Shown here: positions 23,101 through 36,124 of the stretch, one piece after another | Layout: each line of letters starts with the position of its first letter | Position numbering within the stretch: the first letter of the stretch is position 1 | Assembly (NCBI GenBank): GCA_018398815.1 | Contig: CM031600.1 | Location: forward strand, 53,795,205 to 53,859,204 | Reading direction: 5' to 3' | Origin: Conus ventricosus | Taxonomy: Eukaryota; Mollusca; Gastropoda; Neogastropoda; Conidae | DNA: 64,000 bases | Program-made: the position numbers and the translations under genes | Notes under the pieces: model-generated | The model's input: the letters and a program-made list of their open reading frames with translations, nothing else | Told to the model about the DNA's origin: nothing | Database searches by the model: none

Positions 23101-26100
23101 AAAGGTAAAAAAAAGAAAAAAAGATTCGTTTTTTTGGGAAACCCGCAGGCAAGTTGTTGGCAGTCAGGGCGCCAACAGCATCTTCATACGCTTTGGCGGT
23201 TTAAAAAAAGTATCGACACGTTCAGTCTGCTGCCAGACTGACGATTTTACTTTCTCTAAAACTTTGCCAGGAAGACAGATAAGCTTTGTGGAAGCAGGTC
23301 CACCACCTCCCACCCCCCAGTGAAGCCCCCGGTGGAGGCAAAAAATCCACCACCCCTCAGACTGCCCCGCAGCTACACATCTGCTGCTGGGCAGATTAAA
23401 AACCAGCACCCGCAACTCGAATTCCTCTGTCCAGTGCCCGTGCGGGCCCAAAGGGGTTCAACCCAGTGTGGAGATGGTGGAGAAAGAGGAAGAAACCTCC
23501 ACCATCTCCCAATCAGACCTCCACCTTCTCCAAACTCCCGGCCTTTGTACCTGCGGGCAAGTCTGCCAGCAGGTCCAAAGACCACCACAGTCCAGTGAAA
23601 CAACAAATAAATTGCTCCATTAGATGCGGACGTTGAAGAGGAGATGACCTGATTTCTTCCTTTTCGCCTCTGCACCCTGGATAGTACAATATTCATTGGA
23701 ATATCCGTGGTCTAAATTCCCAATTTTGGGAGCTGCAGCTTCTGTGTCAGTCTCTAAAACCTTCCGTCGTGGGTCTTCAAGAAACTCAAATTCAAAGCCA
23801 GAAGACCTTTACTCTTTCTGGCTTTAATATTCTTTCGAAACCTGCACAACATCCCGTTGGGACTGTCGGGCGGTGGTTGCCCTTCTCCTACACAAAACTT
23901 TGTTGTATAGTCTGTCATTCTGTCTACCTCCCTTCAGGCTGTAGCTGCGAGAGTCACTCCCCCACAAGACTGTGACAATTGTTCCCTTTATCTCTTACCT
24001 TCTGTCCCGGTTTGTCGTCAGGACCTTGTCAGTCTGATTTGAAGAACTTCCCGACCTTTTTTGCTGTTGGGTGACTTTAACGGTTTCCAATCCTCTTTGG
24101 GGTAGTGCCGGTACGTCACCAGAGGTCTGCTAATTGAGGATGTCCTTTCAGACTTGGATTTGTGTTGTCTGAACGACGGATCTGCAACTTATCTCCACTC
24201 TTCCTCAGGTTCACTTTCGTGTTTAGATTTGTCGGTTTTTGACCCTCGCTGGTCCTGGACTATGAGTGGTCTGTCCATGACCCATCTGCACGGAAGTGAC
24301 CATTTCCCTGTCCTTCTTCAACCCCTAAAAATGAACACGTCTCTGTCTCTCAGATCTAAATTATAAGAAAGCAAAATGGGATCTATTTTGCAGCCATGTT
24401 TCTAAGGAGTTCCAGGACACTGATTTTTTTCAGAGTCCGGATTTCCCGCTGAATCACGACTAACACAATGATCAAAAGTGCTAAAGCCTGTATTCCAGTG
24501 TCTTCCCATAAACTTCAAATGCCAAAAAACACCCTGGTTCGATTCAGAATGCCAACAATTTTCCAAATTAGAAAACGGGTCAGCGTCAGGTATACCAGAC
24601 CTTCGGGTCCACGCTCGAGCCCCTCAGAAACTCCGTGCTAAATCAAGGGCACACTTTTAAAATCAGTAAACGTCGGTCCTGGAGAAGCTTCTGCTCCAGG
24701 CTGACATCAAAAATTCTAAGAAAAAAGTGTGGGAACTCATTTAAGAAATCAAAGGGAAGAACACCTGTCCCACTGTGAACCATCTCAAGTTTTCGGATTC
24801 TTTAATAACAGAAAAGAAAGCAGTTGCTAATTGCTTGCTTCAACCATTGAAAAGAATTCCTCCTCTTCTAATAAATCAGCCACTTTTGTCAAAAAAACCC
24901 TAAAAGAAAAATCACCCTGCAACTTTTCATCCCACAACATGGAAGACTACAATCTTCCTTTCACATTAAAAAGAGCTGAAAAACTGCCTTACTCTCTTGC
25001 AGCGATTCCTTCCAGGTATAGATGGGAAATTCATTATCAACTATTGAAACATCTTCCGCAAGAAGGTCTGAACATCCTGTTACAGGTATACAACCACGTG
25101 TGGACTACAGGTTGCTTTCCCCCCTCTTGGCGGAAAGCCCTCTTATTCCCATCCCCAAACCCGGAAAAGATCTTTCTAATCCCTCTAACTACCGTCCCAT
25201 AGCTTTGACCAGCTGTGTCTGTAAACTGATGGAAAAAATGGTCAATGCTAGGCTCATGTGGAAACTCGAAACCGATGGCCTTTTGGCGAAAGAACAGTGT
25301 GGTTTCCGCAAACATCGTAGTACAGTTGACCATTTGATTCGTCTGGAATCTACCTTAGGAACGCTTTTTTAAACAGGGCAGCATGCAGTGGCAATTTTCT
25401 TTGACTTGGAGAAGGCTACGATACCCCCTGGAAGTCGGGGATACTTCATGATCTCCACGATCTGGGTTTTCGAGGTCATCTTCCGCCCTTTTTTTTCAAA
25501 ATTTTTGGCAGAACGACAGTTTCAGGCCGGGTTGGCACCACTCTCTCTGATGTCCAAGAGCAGGAGTTGGGTGTTCCACGGGGAGCATACTATCTCCTGC
25601 CCCCTTTAAGTATTAAGATTAACAACATTGTTTCAATCAGTTCAGCAGGGTTCAGACTGTCATTGTTTGTGGATGATTTTGCTGTCTACGCAACTGGAAG
25701 CCCGTACCGAGTGTCCAGCGCAGGCTCCGCTTTGCGTAGAAAAAAATCCATCGGTGGGCGGATGAAAACGGTTTCAACCTTTCTGCTACAAAAACCCAGT
25801 GTATTCACTTCCATAATTTCCCTCAGTTTTTTCCAGATCCGGAACTTCAAGTAGGGAAATCTTCCCATTCCAAACTGTTACAGAGGCCAAATTTCTGGGA
25901 GTCATTTTTGACCAGAAATCAACTTCTCAGCCCATCAAAAACCTCAAAACTTCTTGCCAGAAAGCTTTTGAATTTTTCTGCGGGTCGTAGCGCAACACGA
26001 CTGGGGCGCTGATAAGAAAACTTTGCTGCACCTCTTACAGAGCCTGGTCCGTTTCCAACTGGACTATGGTTGTGCTGTCTACGGCTCCGCAAGACCCTCT

Positions 26101-29100
26101 TACCTCAAACTTTTGGACCCCATCCCACCATCAAGGGCTTCGTCTCTGTCTTGGAGCGTTCCGACCACCCCTGTGTACAGCCTGTACGCAGAGGCGGGCG
26201 AACCTTCGTTTTCCAACCGCAGGCTGAAACTGTCTTTTAAAATTATTTATATCCGACTGTTCTCAGAACCGAGAATCCTGCCTATGTTGTGTCTTTGACC
26301 CCCCATTCCAAAGTAAGTTTGAACAACCCTAATGTATTCCGCGTTTGGTCTTCGTATGCAGCCCAGTGCGGAATTGCAGGTTAGACCTGGGAAGTAGTTT
26401 TCCGATTTTTCCAAGTTTCCGGATCAACCTCAGGACCTTTTTCACACCAGGATTCGTTTCGATCTCGCAGCTTTCCGTAAGGAGTCTACCAGCTCTCTGG
26501 CGTTACAAGGCTTTGTATGCCGAGCTCTGGGTTCCAAATTCCCTCCTATCAAAAGTTTTCACTGACGGTTCCCAAGTCTGAGGATGGAGTGGCCTGTGCA
26601 GCCTACTGCCCTGGGGCTCCTTCTCAGATATTGTTGGAACATATACATTCAGATGCTTCTGTCTATTCTGCTGAACTTACTGCTCTAGTACTGGCTTTGA
26701 AGATAATCTCCCATTCTTCGAGGAGGGACTTTCTGGTTCTGTCGGATTCGCTGTCAGCTTTGGAGGCCATAGCTGGCCGCAACCTTCAGCATCCAGAACT
26801 TTTACTTTTTTTTGAACTTTTTAGCAAGTTGAAGGCGGACGGTTACAACATTACTCTTGCTTGGGTTCCTGGCCATGTTGGCATCGGCGGGGAACGAAAT
26901 GGTTGATCGTTTAGCCAAGAACGCCACAAGAGAGAAACTGTCCAACATTTATATCCCCTGTTCAGATGTGAAACCCAAAATTAACGATTATGTGAGAGAC
27001 CTCTGGCAGGAGGATTGGAACACACAGACGAGTAACAAACTCTTTCAGATCCGTCCAAACCTTAAGGACTTCCTCCCATCCACGTCGGGAGGTCGTAAAG
27101 AGGAAACGGTTCTGTGCCGGCTGCACACCGGCCATTCGTATTTTACCCATGCTTACCTTTTAAAGAGTGAAGGAGCTCCGTGGTGCATTTCCATGTCATG
27201 CGCCACTCACCATGAAACATGTTCTTTTAGAGTGTTGGGACTTGCACAATGTGAGACACAAACATTTTACAGCGGAATCCATGAAGATCCTGTTCAGGGA
27301 TGTCCCGCCTGATGTGATCCTTGAGTTTTTGAGAGAGATTAACATTTTTCATCTGATTTAAGATTTTACGGAAGAAAGATTTTTAACAAAGTTTCTGGTG
27401 CGTTTGTAGACGATGTCATTTAATGAGATGTATGAAAGTGGTTTTTTTTTTTTTTTTTTTTTTTTGATGGTGAGTTGATTTTAACGTGGTGAAAGGCCCT
27501 GATATGGCCCTTTACGGTCGGCTGGGCTCTAAGCAACATTATCTTATCTTATCTCCTCTGTAAAAGGGGGTGGGGGTGGGGGGTGGGGGCACATCACACT
27601 GGGGAGGCTTCTTCCCAGTTGTAATCACCAGGTAGTAATCACCTGATCCTGCATTAACTATAGTTAAATGGTTCTTTCTTATACAAACTTCTTTCGAACC
27701 GATTCTTCAAAATACTTAAGCACAAGCTCATGCTCTCTTGCCGTTTTTTTTTTGTATGTTTATGTTTAAGGGCATGTTGTCGAGGCAACTGACACTGCCC
27801 AATGTCATTTTGTGGGCAGAAGTTAGCAAGAGTTGTCACTCTTTGGTGGAAGCCTCCTCAGTGGTTACATTCCACAAATTCTGATACTGCTCAAGAACTT
27901 CATCACCAGAATTTTTTTTCAACCTTTTTTAAAAAGTTTGTTGTATTCGTCATATTTTTGCTAAACATGAGTACAAAATACAGCTAACTCGTTTGGGTAA
28001 ACAGGTCTGCCATTAGCACAGTTCACAAGGAGTAATTGTTATTAGATGTTCATAAGGTGACACACCAGATTAGGCATTGCAGAGCTTCAGAGTCACTTTG
28101 GTGGTGGTCAGTGGTGCGGCTTTGATGTGGCATATGCAAGACACCACCTACCAAGCCCCATACTGATGACAGTGATTGCTCACATGCACAACCAGCATGA
28201 ATGAGTGTCCCCCTCTGAAGGGTGCTACCTTGTCCATTCATCAACAGTCCTTTTGAACTTGCCAGCACTCACACCTTTGACAGAAACTCATCGCAGGCAA
28301 GGAGACTAAGGGGAAATGGAAACTGAGGTTGCCAGGCATGAAGGCCCACAGAAGCTTGGAACTTCTTGTGTGTGATGATCAGTGAGAATAAGGATGTTGA
28401 AGATGAGGATGTGCAGTTCTTGTGTGTTGATGATCAATGAGAATGAGGATGTTGAAGATGAGGATGTGCAGTTCTTGTGTGTGGATGATCAGTGAGAATG
28501 AGGATGTTGAAGATGAGGATGTGCAGTTCTTGTGTGTGATGATCAATGAGAATGAGGATGTTGAAGATGAGGATGTGCAGTTCTTGTGTGTGATGATTAA
28601 TGAGAATGAGGATGTTGAAGATGAGGATGTGCAGTTCCATTTGGGTCTGAGACCACGTGATAGGACCATAATCTATGCTTCCTTTCATGACATATCCAGG
28701 ACACTGTTTTAATCCAAGCTTGAGCAAGATTGTAAACTCTAGTTGCCCGTAATGCTGTGTTATTTGCAGGATTGGTACATATCATAGAAACATTGAAAAG
28801 TCCTTGGAAAAAGGATAGGCCTTTTCCAGGTCTTGAAAGGTGCATGAAAAATGGCACAGGCAAAAAGGAAAAAAAAGGAAAAAAGAAAGAAACGTTTTGG
28901 ATTTTTCAAAAGCTATTGACCATAATTATTGTGATTAAGACAGCAAAAATCTGAACTGCGTTCTCAAAAGAGATCTAGATAGGGAGCTTAAAACAAAATT
29001 TGCTGATTCTTCTTGATCAGACCAAAAATGATAGCAGATGACATAGCGTTACTAGCCTCCCCTTGAATTATTTCCTTTATGCAGATTACATGTGTTACTT

Positions 29101-30392
29101 TGGTTAAAGTTGCTTAGCGAAGATTGGAAGAGGCAGCTGGATTTTCAAGAATTGTGGTCTGCTAAAGAAAGACAAAGACTGGCTGGTTTCCCTTACAGAT
29201 GGCTCACAATCCTGAGCAAGCTGGACAGAATTTCGATATTGTGAACATGGGAGAAAGTGCTGTTAGATATGTCAATATCACTGATTTATTAAATATCTTG
29301 AAATATGCTAGTGCACAGCCTTTGAAATTTACTGGAAAATTGTTGGCTTTTTGTGTGAAAAACCTGTTGAAACCCTATATTTGCTTATAGGGCCTTTCTC
29401 TGTATTTTTTTCTGGCAGTATTATGTTACAAATTGTTGCGTATTTGATTTTGGAGGTAAGTGCTTTTTTTGTTCATGACAGGATTAGTTATTTACTCTGG
29501 TGATTTATGTGGTGACAGGCCTGTGCGGCCTGCCAGGCGTCAAGCAGTAAATAAGGCTGATTGTGTGCCAGTGTTTCTGAATGGTCATCTTGTACATGCA
29601 TATGCCAAGTCATGTTGCATGCATCATGTGTGTATGTGTGTGTGCCAAGCGTCCTAGTACTTAGTGCACTTATGTGTGCACACAGTGTTATGAAGATCCC
29701 GTGTCAGGTGAAAAGATGGCCAGGTGGATAAAGCACTTGGGTAGGAAATGAAAGAATCCAGTGTGTAAGGCGTTAGTCTCAATGGGGATGGTTCTTCTCC
29801 CCGTCCATCTCCTACTCATGCTCCTTTCCACTCAAGCAAAGTCTGGTTTCAGTGTAAATTCTTCTTGGATGAGACATCAAATCAATGCACATGCGCTCAG
29901 CACATGTTAAAGAAAGAAAGAATTTGAAAAAGGAAAATGCAGCAGTAAGGGAGTTGTCCTTGGTAAAATCCGACAGAAAAATCCACTTTGATAGGTCAAC
30001 AACAAAAGATGGAGGGAGGGTATGATGATGATGCATCGTCCCCTTAGAGAGCAGCCTGAACTCCACACAGAAAAATCTGATGTGATAAAGAAATGGATTG
30101 CAATGCAAAACAAACAGAAATGTGTGATGTTCAGTTGTGCTTACAGTTAACTGTGATATTTTCCATGCTCGACTGATCAGTAAGCTGCACTGCGGAGAGC
30201 AAAGATCACATTAAGTTTGACTTTGTTGACAGTACCTTTCGAAATGAATGATCGTAAGGGACACAAAAGTGTTATTGTGAAAAAGAGCAACTGTGTACAG
30301 TTATAGATCACTTTTTCTCTCTCTGGTTCTTGCTCTCACACACACACACACACACACACCACACACACACACGCGTGCACACACACACACGT

Positions 30393-30424
<32 letters not shown>

Positions 30425-30433
30425 CACACACAC

Positions 30434-30466
<33 letters not shown>

Positions 30467-30529
30467 GATAATGTTGCTTATAGCCCAGCTGACCGCAAAG
30501 GGCCACATCAGGGCTGTATCACACAAACA

Positions 30530-30597
<68 letters not shown>

Positions 30598-33500
30598 CAC
30601 ACACATGCATTTTTTATTTTGCTTTTTGTTTGTTATATGTATCTTTAACATTTCCTCTTTACTGTTGATGCAGTGTCCACAGTTTTCATTACCTCACAGA
30701 TTTACACTCTCACACACTCACAGACAGAATGCACTCACTCACGCACACCTTGGTCTAATATCACTTATGGTGAAAAGACGTAAAAACAAAGAACGAACGA
30801 ACGAACGAACACACATGCATCCACATACACCAGACATACATCACACACTTTGTCTGTCTGTGTTTCTGTACTATTAAGTATATGAATGTGTGTTTCTCTT
30901 TTAGCTGCTGGCTTTGGAAATCTGATTTCTGATGTGGCAGGAGTGGGGTGAGTACTGCTTTGTTTGTATAGCACCTCAAAAGAAGTAAACAAATTAGTAC
31001 GGTAAGTTGTAACTGGTGACTGATGTACATTCTACATGAGTACCCTGTCCATCGTTTTCACCAGAATATCTCAGATTTTGTTTTCAAAACATTTGTGGTG
31101 GCTTTCTGCATGGCACATGACCCCAATTTGGGCACGTAAGAACGTACCTGTACTGTCTGCCCGCATCTAACCAGAAGTCGGACATCAAATTAAAGGCATT
31201 CACCTTATGAATATGAATAAACAGTGAGTGAAGGTAGAGTATTACTTGTTTTGTGCGAGTGCAATTCTGTTGATTTGGTGATTTTTTGAAGTTAGTTTTC
31301 CCAGCATCATGAGTCACAGAAGTTAATTTGTACAGAGACAAGTTATGGGCGTGTGTTTGTTTTATCGTGGGAGCAAGAGGGCGTGTGTTTGTTTTATCGT
31401 GGGAGCAAGAGTCACCTGCTTGTTTGCTGTTGACCATTGACTGTTCCCTGCCTCATTTCACATTTACTTTCATTTCAATCAAATCGAGGTTACCTGTATT
31501 TGTTTGCTGTTTACCATTGACTGTTCCCTGCCTCATTTCACATTTACTTTCATTTCAATCAAATCGAGGTGACCTGTATTTGTTTGCTGTTTACCATTGA
31601 CTGTTCCCTGCCTCATTTCACATTTACTTTCATTTCAATCAAATCGAGGTTACCTGTATTTGTTTGCTGTTTACCATTGACTGTTCCCTGCCTCACTTCA
31701 CATTTACTTTCATTTCAATCAAATCGAGGTTACCTGTATTTGTTTGCTGTTTACCATTGACTGTTCCCTGCCTCATTTCACATTTACTTTCATTTCAATC
31801 AAATCGAGGTTACCTGTATTTGTTTGCTGTTTTACCATTGACTGTTCCCTGCCTCACTTCACATTTACTTTCATTTCAATCAAATCGAGGTTACCTGTAT
31901 TTGTTTGCTGTTTACCATTGACTGTTCCCTGCCTCACTTCACATTTACTTTCATTTCAATCAAATCGAGGTTACCTGTATTTGTTTGCTGTTTACCATTG
32001 ACTGTTCCCTGCCTCACTTCACATTTACTTTCATTTCAATCAAATCGAGGTTACCTGTATTTGTTTGCTGTTTACCATTGACTGTTCCCTGCCTCACTTC
32101 ACATTTACTTTCATTTCAATCAAATCGAGGTTACCTGTATTTGTTTGCTGTTTCCATTGACTGTTCCCTGCCTCATTTCACATTTACTTTTCATTTCAAT
32201 CAAATCGAGGTTACCTGTATTTGTTTGCTGTTTACCATTGACTGTTCCCTGCCTCATTTCACATTTACTTTCATTTCAATCAAATCGAGGTTACCTGTAT
32301 TTGTTTGCTGTTTACCATTGACTGTTCCCTGCCTCACTTCACATTTACTTTCATTTCAATCAAATCGAGGTTACCTGTATTTGTTTGCTGTTTACCATTG
32401 ACTGTTCCCTGCCTCATTTCACATTTACTTTCATTTCAATCAAATCGAGGTTACCTGTATTTGTTTGCTGTTTACCATTGACTGTTCCCTGCCTCATTTC
32501 ACATTTACTTTCATTTCAATCAAATCGAGGTTACCTGTATTTGTTTGCTGTTTACCATTGACTGTTCCCTGCCTCATTTCACATTTACTTTCATTTCAAT
32601 CAAATCGAGGTTTACCTGTATTTGTTTGCTGTTTACCATTGACTGTTCCCTGCCTCACTTCACATTTACTTTCATTTCAATCAAATCGAGGTTACCTGTA
32701 TTTGTTTGCTGTTTACCATTGACTGTTCCCTGCCTCACTTCACATTTACTTTCATTTCAATCAAATCGAGGTTACCTGTATTTGTTTGCTGTTTACCATT
32801 GACTGTTCCCTGCCTCATTTCACATTTACTTTCATTTCAATCAAATCGAGGTTACCTGTATTTGTTTGCTGTTTACCATTGACTGTTCCCTGCCTCATTT
32901 CACATTTACTTTCATTTCAATCAAATCGAGGTTACCTGTATTTGTTTGCTGTTTACCATTGACTGTTCCCTGCCTCATTTCACATTTACTTTCATTTCAA
33001 TCAAATCGAGGTTACCTGTATTTGTTTGCTGTTTACCATTGACTGTTCCCTGCCTCATTTCACATTTACTTTCATTTCAATCAATCGAGGTTACCTGTAT
33101 TTGTTTGCTGTTTACCATTGACTGTTCCCTGCCTCACTTCACATTTACTTTCATTTCAATCAAATCGAGGTTACCTGTATTTGTTTGCTGTTTACCATTG
33201 ACTGTTCCCTGCCTCACTTCACATTTACTTTCATTTCAATCAAATCGAGGTTACATGTATTTGTTTGCTGTTTACCATTGACTGTTCCCTGCCTCATTTC
33301 ACATTTACTTTCATTTCAATCAAATCGAGGTTACCTGTATTTGTTTGCTGTTTACCATTGACTGTTCCCTGCCTCATTTCACATTTACTTTCATTTCAAT
33401 CAAATCGAGGTTACCTGTATTTGTTTGCTGTTTACCATTGACTGTTCCCTGCCTCATTTCACATTTACTTTCATTTCAATCAAATCGAGGTTACCTGTAT

Positions 33501-35890
33501 TTGTTTGCTGTTTACCATTGACTGTTCCCTGCCTCACTTCACATTTACTTTCATTTCAATCAAATCGAGGTTACCTGTATTTGTTTGCTGTTTACCATTG
33601 ACTGTTCCTGCCTCACTTCACATTTACTTTCATTTCAATCAAATCGAGGTTACCTGTATTTGTTTGCTGTTTACCATTGACTGTTCCCTGCCTCACTTCA
33701 CATTTACTTTCATTTCAATCAAATCGAGGTTACCTGTATTTGTTTGCTGTTTACCATTGACTGTTCCCTGCCTCACTTCACATTTACTTTCATTTCAATC
33801 AAATCGAGGTTACCTGTATTTGTTTGCTGTTTACCATTGACTGTTCCCTGCCTCACTTCACATTTACTTTCATTTCAATCAAATCGAGGTTACCTGTATT
33901 TGTTTGCTGTTTACCATTGACTGTTCCCTGCCTCACTTCACATTTACTTTCATTTCAATCAAATCGAGGTTACCTGTATTTGTTTGCTGTTTACCATTGA
34001 CTGTTCCCTGCCTCATTTCACATTTACTTTCATTTCAATCAAATCGAGGTTACCTGTATTTGTTTGCTGTTTACCATTGACTGTTCCCTGCCTCATTTCA
34101 CATTTACTTTCATTTCAATCAAATCGAGGTTACCTGTATTTGTTTGCTGTTTACCATTGACTGTTCCCTGCCTCATTTCACATTTACTTTCATTTCAATC
34201 AAATCGAGGTGACCTGTATTTGTTTGCTGTTTACCATTGACTGTTCCCTGCCTCATTTCACATTTACTTTCATTTCAATCAAATCGAGGTTACCTGTATT
34301 TGTTTCTGTTCATCCATGTACTTGTCTGACTATATTATTCAAAATCGAGAAGACTGTGCCAGTCTTGAATAAATGTCAGTTTGTAATGTTCATTTCTCCA
34401 GTTGTTGTTGCTGTGTAGATGTGTTTGGTACAGGTATATATGCAAGCTTGGAACACCATTTTTGGGGATGTTTCTTTGTTTGTTCTGTATGCTCTGTGCT
34501 GTCATATCTGCTCGGCAATCCAGTGTCATAAACAGCATTCCTTTGGAGTTATGGGCGTGTATTTGTTTTATCATGGGAGCAAGAGTGACTCTACTTGTTT
34601 GTTGTTTACTGTTCACTGTTCCCTGCCTTATTTCATATTTACTTACAGAGACAAGTGTGAGATGAAATATATGGAATGATCTGAGCAAATAAGTCGTAAA
34701 TTCTAAATATAAAAGCCATGATAATGCACATCATTACGGAAATATTTTGAGCATGACATGTCCGTTTTGCATTTAATCACAAACTTGGTAATTGACCTGT
34801 TGCAATAAAGTGTTAAGTGATGAATGATCTATTTAGCGTCCATGTATTAATGAACTAAGTTCCACCCGTGATGAAAGTTTGACATGCTATTTCTGTGACT
34901 GAGTGAAAATGCATCCCTTTTGATATGCCAATCTGAAGTTAGGGCAGTTTGAGTTATGCAAACTGAGCAGCCAAGATATGCCAGCGTGGAAAGGTTACTC
35001 AGCCAGAGGCTTTGTGAAGGTTGATAGGATTAAATAATCGCTGTGTTCCTATAGCAGTCTTATCTAACTCTTGATTTCATGTTAAAATCAAACGGTATTA
35101 GTTCCGCCAGACAATACAGACAAACAGATTACAGAGCAAAGTGCAATGCATTTCAACCTCTTGGGTCTTCTTCAGGCAAAAACAAACAACATTTAGGACA
35201 ATGAAAACAAAGAACGAGCAACCACATACCTTCTCATATTCAGCGCAAAATGGGTGTTGGATGAAAACCAGGTTCTTCGTTTTCAGTGTCCTAAATGTCG
35301 TTTGTTTTTGCCTGAAGAAGACCCAAGAGGTCGAAATGCATTGTGTTTTGTCTTGTAATCTGTTTGTTTGTGTTGTCTGGCGGAACTCACACCGTTTCCT
35401 TTAAAAATTTGCTTCATTTTCCGCCCTCAGTCACCTTGTTTCGAAACTATCTTGATTTCATGCTTGAGGCTTTTCTGTGTTGCAGTATTGTTGAGGCTAG
35501 CGTAATTTATGAAGCGTTGGATGTGGTTTTAAACTCTGTTTTATGTGTGTGGGCTTTTTAAAATCTTGTCAGCACTGTGTGTTGGTTAGGTCAGCCTACT
35601 ATGTGGAGTCCTTTGTGGCCAAGTTCGGCTTCCAGACTCCTCACCTGACACCCAGCCAGGTGGTCATGAAGTCCACACGATGGGCATCCAGTCTGGTAAG
35701 GGAATCCCTTGGTTTCCTGTGGTGGTGGTGTTTCTGTCTTTGTCTGAGATTGTCTGTGGGTGTGCATGTGTGTCTTTGTCTGAGATTGTCTGTGGGTGTG
35801 CATGTGTGTCTTTGTCTGAGATTGTCTGTGGGTGTGCATGTGTGTCTTTGCTGGTCAGTGTGTGCTTGTGTGCGACAAAGAGACTGTCCA

Positions 35891-35959
<69 letters not shown>

Positions 35960-36011
35960 ATGCATGAGTGTGTGTGTGTGTGTCTGTATGTGTAAGTGTG
36001 TGTATGTATGC

Positions 36012-36066
<55 letters not shown>

Positions 36067-36069
36067 TGT

Positions 36070-36124
<55 letters not shown>

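Larger units (their letters stand above)
21587..27556 (+). mobile_element. Full-length non-LTR retrotransposon (LINE) with RNase H domain
   Basis: The 5.97-kb element is flanked by the 12-bp duplication TCTGTAAAAGGG (21575-21586 and 27557-27568). It has a 5' UTR, a Gag-like ORF1 with zinc knuckles, an ORF2 with AP endonuclease, reverse transcriptase (FVDDF) and RNase H, and a 3' UTR ending in (TTATC)n. Endonuclease plus RNase H with CCHC Gag places it near the I/Jockey groups. A run of about 23 T sits in the 3' UTR at 27443. Both ORFs are broken by frameshifts, so this copy as assembled is inactive. It lies in sense orientation in the TMEM65 intron between exons d and e. Confidence 0.93.

Noticed and set aside
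31664..33840. Repeated open frames with MLFTIDCSLPHFTFTFISIK
   Set aside because: They are translations of the 80-bp minisatellite.
31422..34312. CRISPR array
   Set aside because: Units are contiguous with no unique spacers, and the host is an animal.
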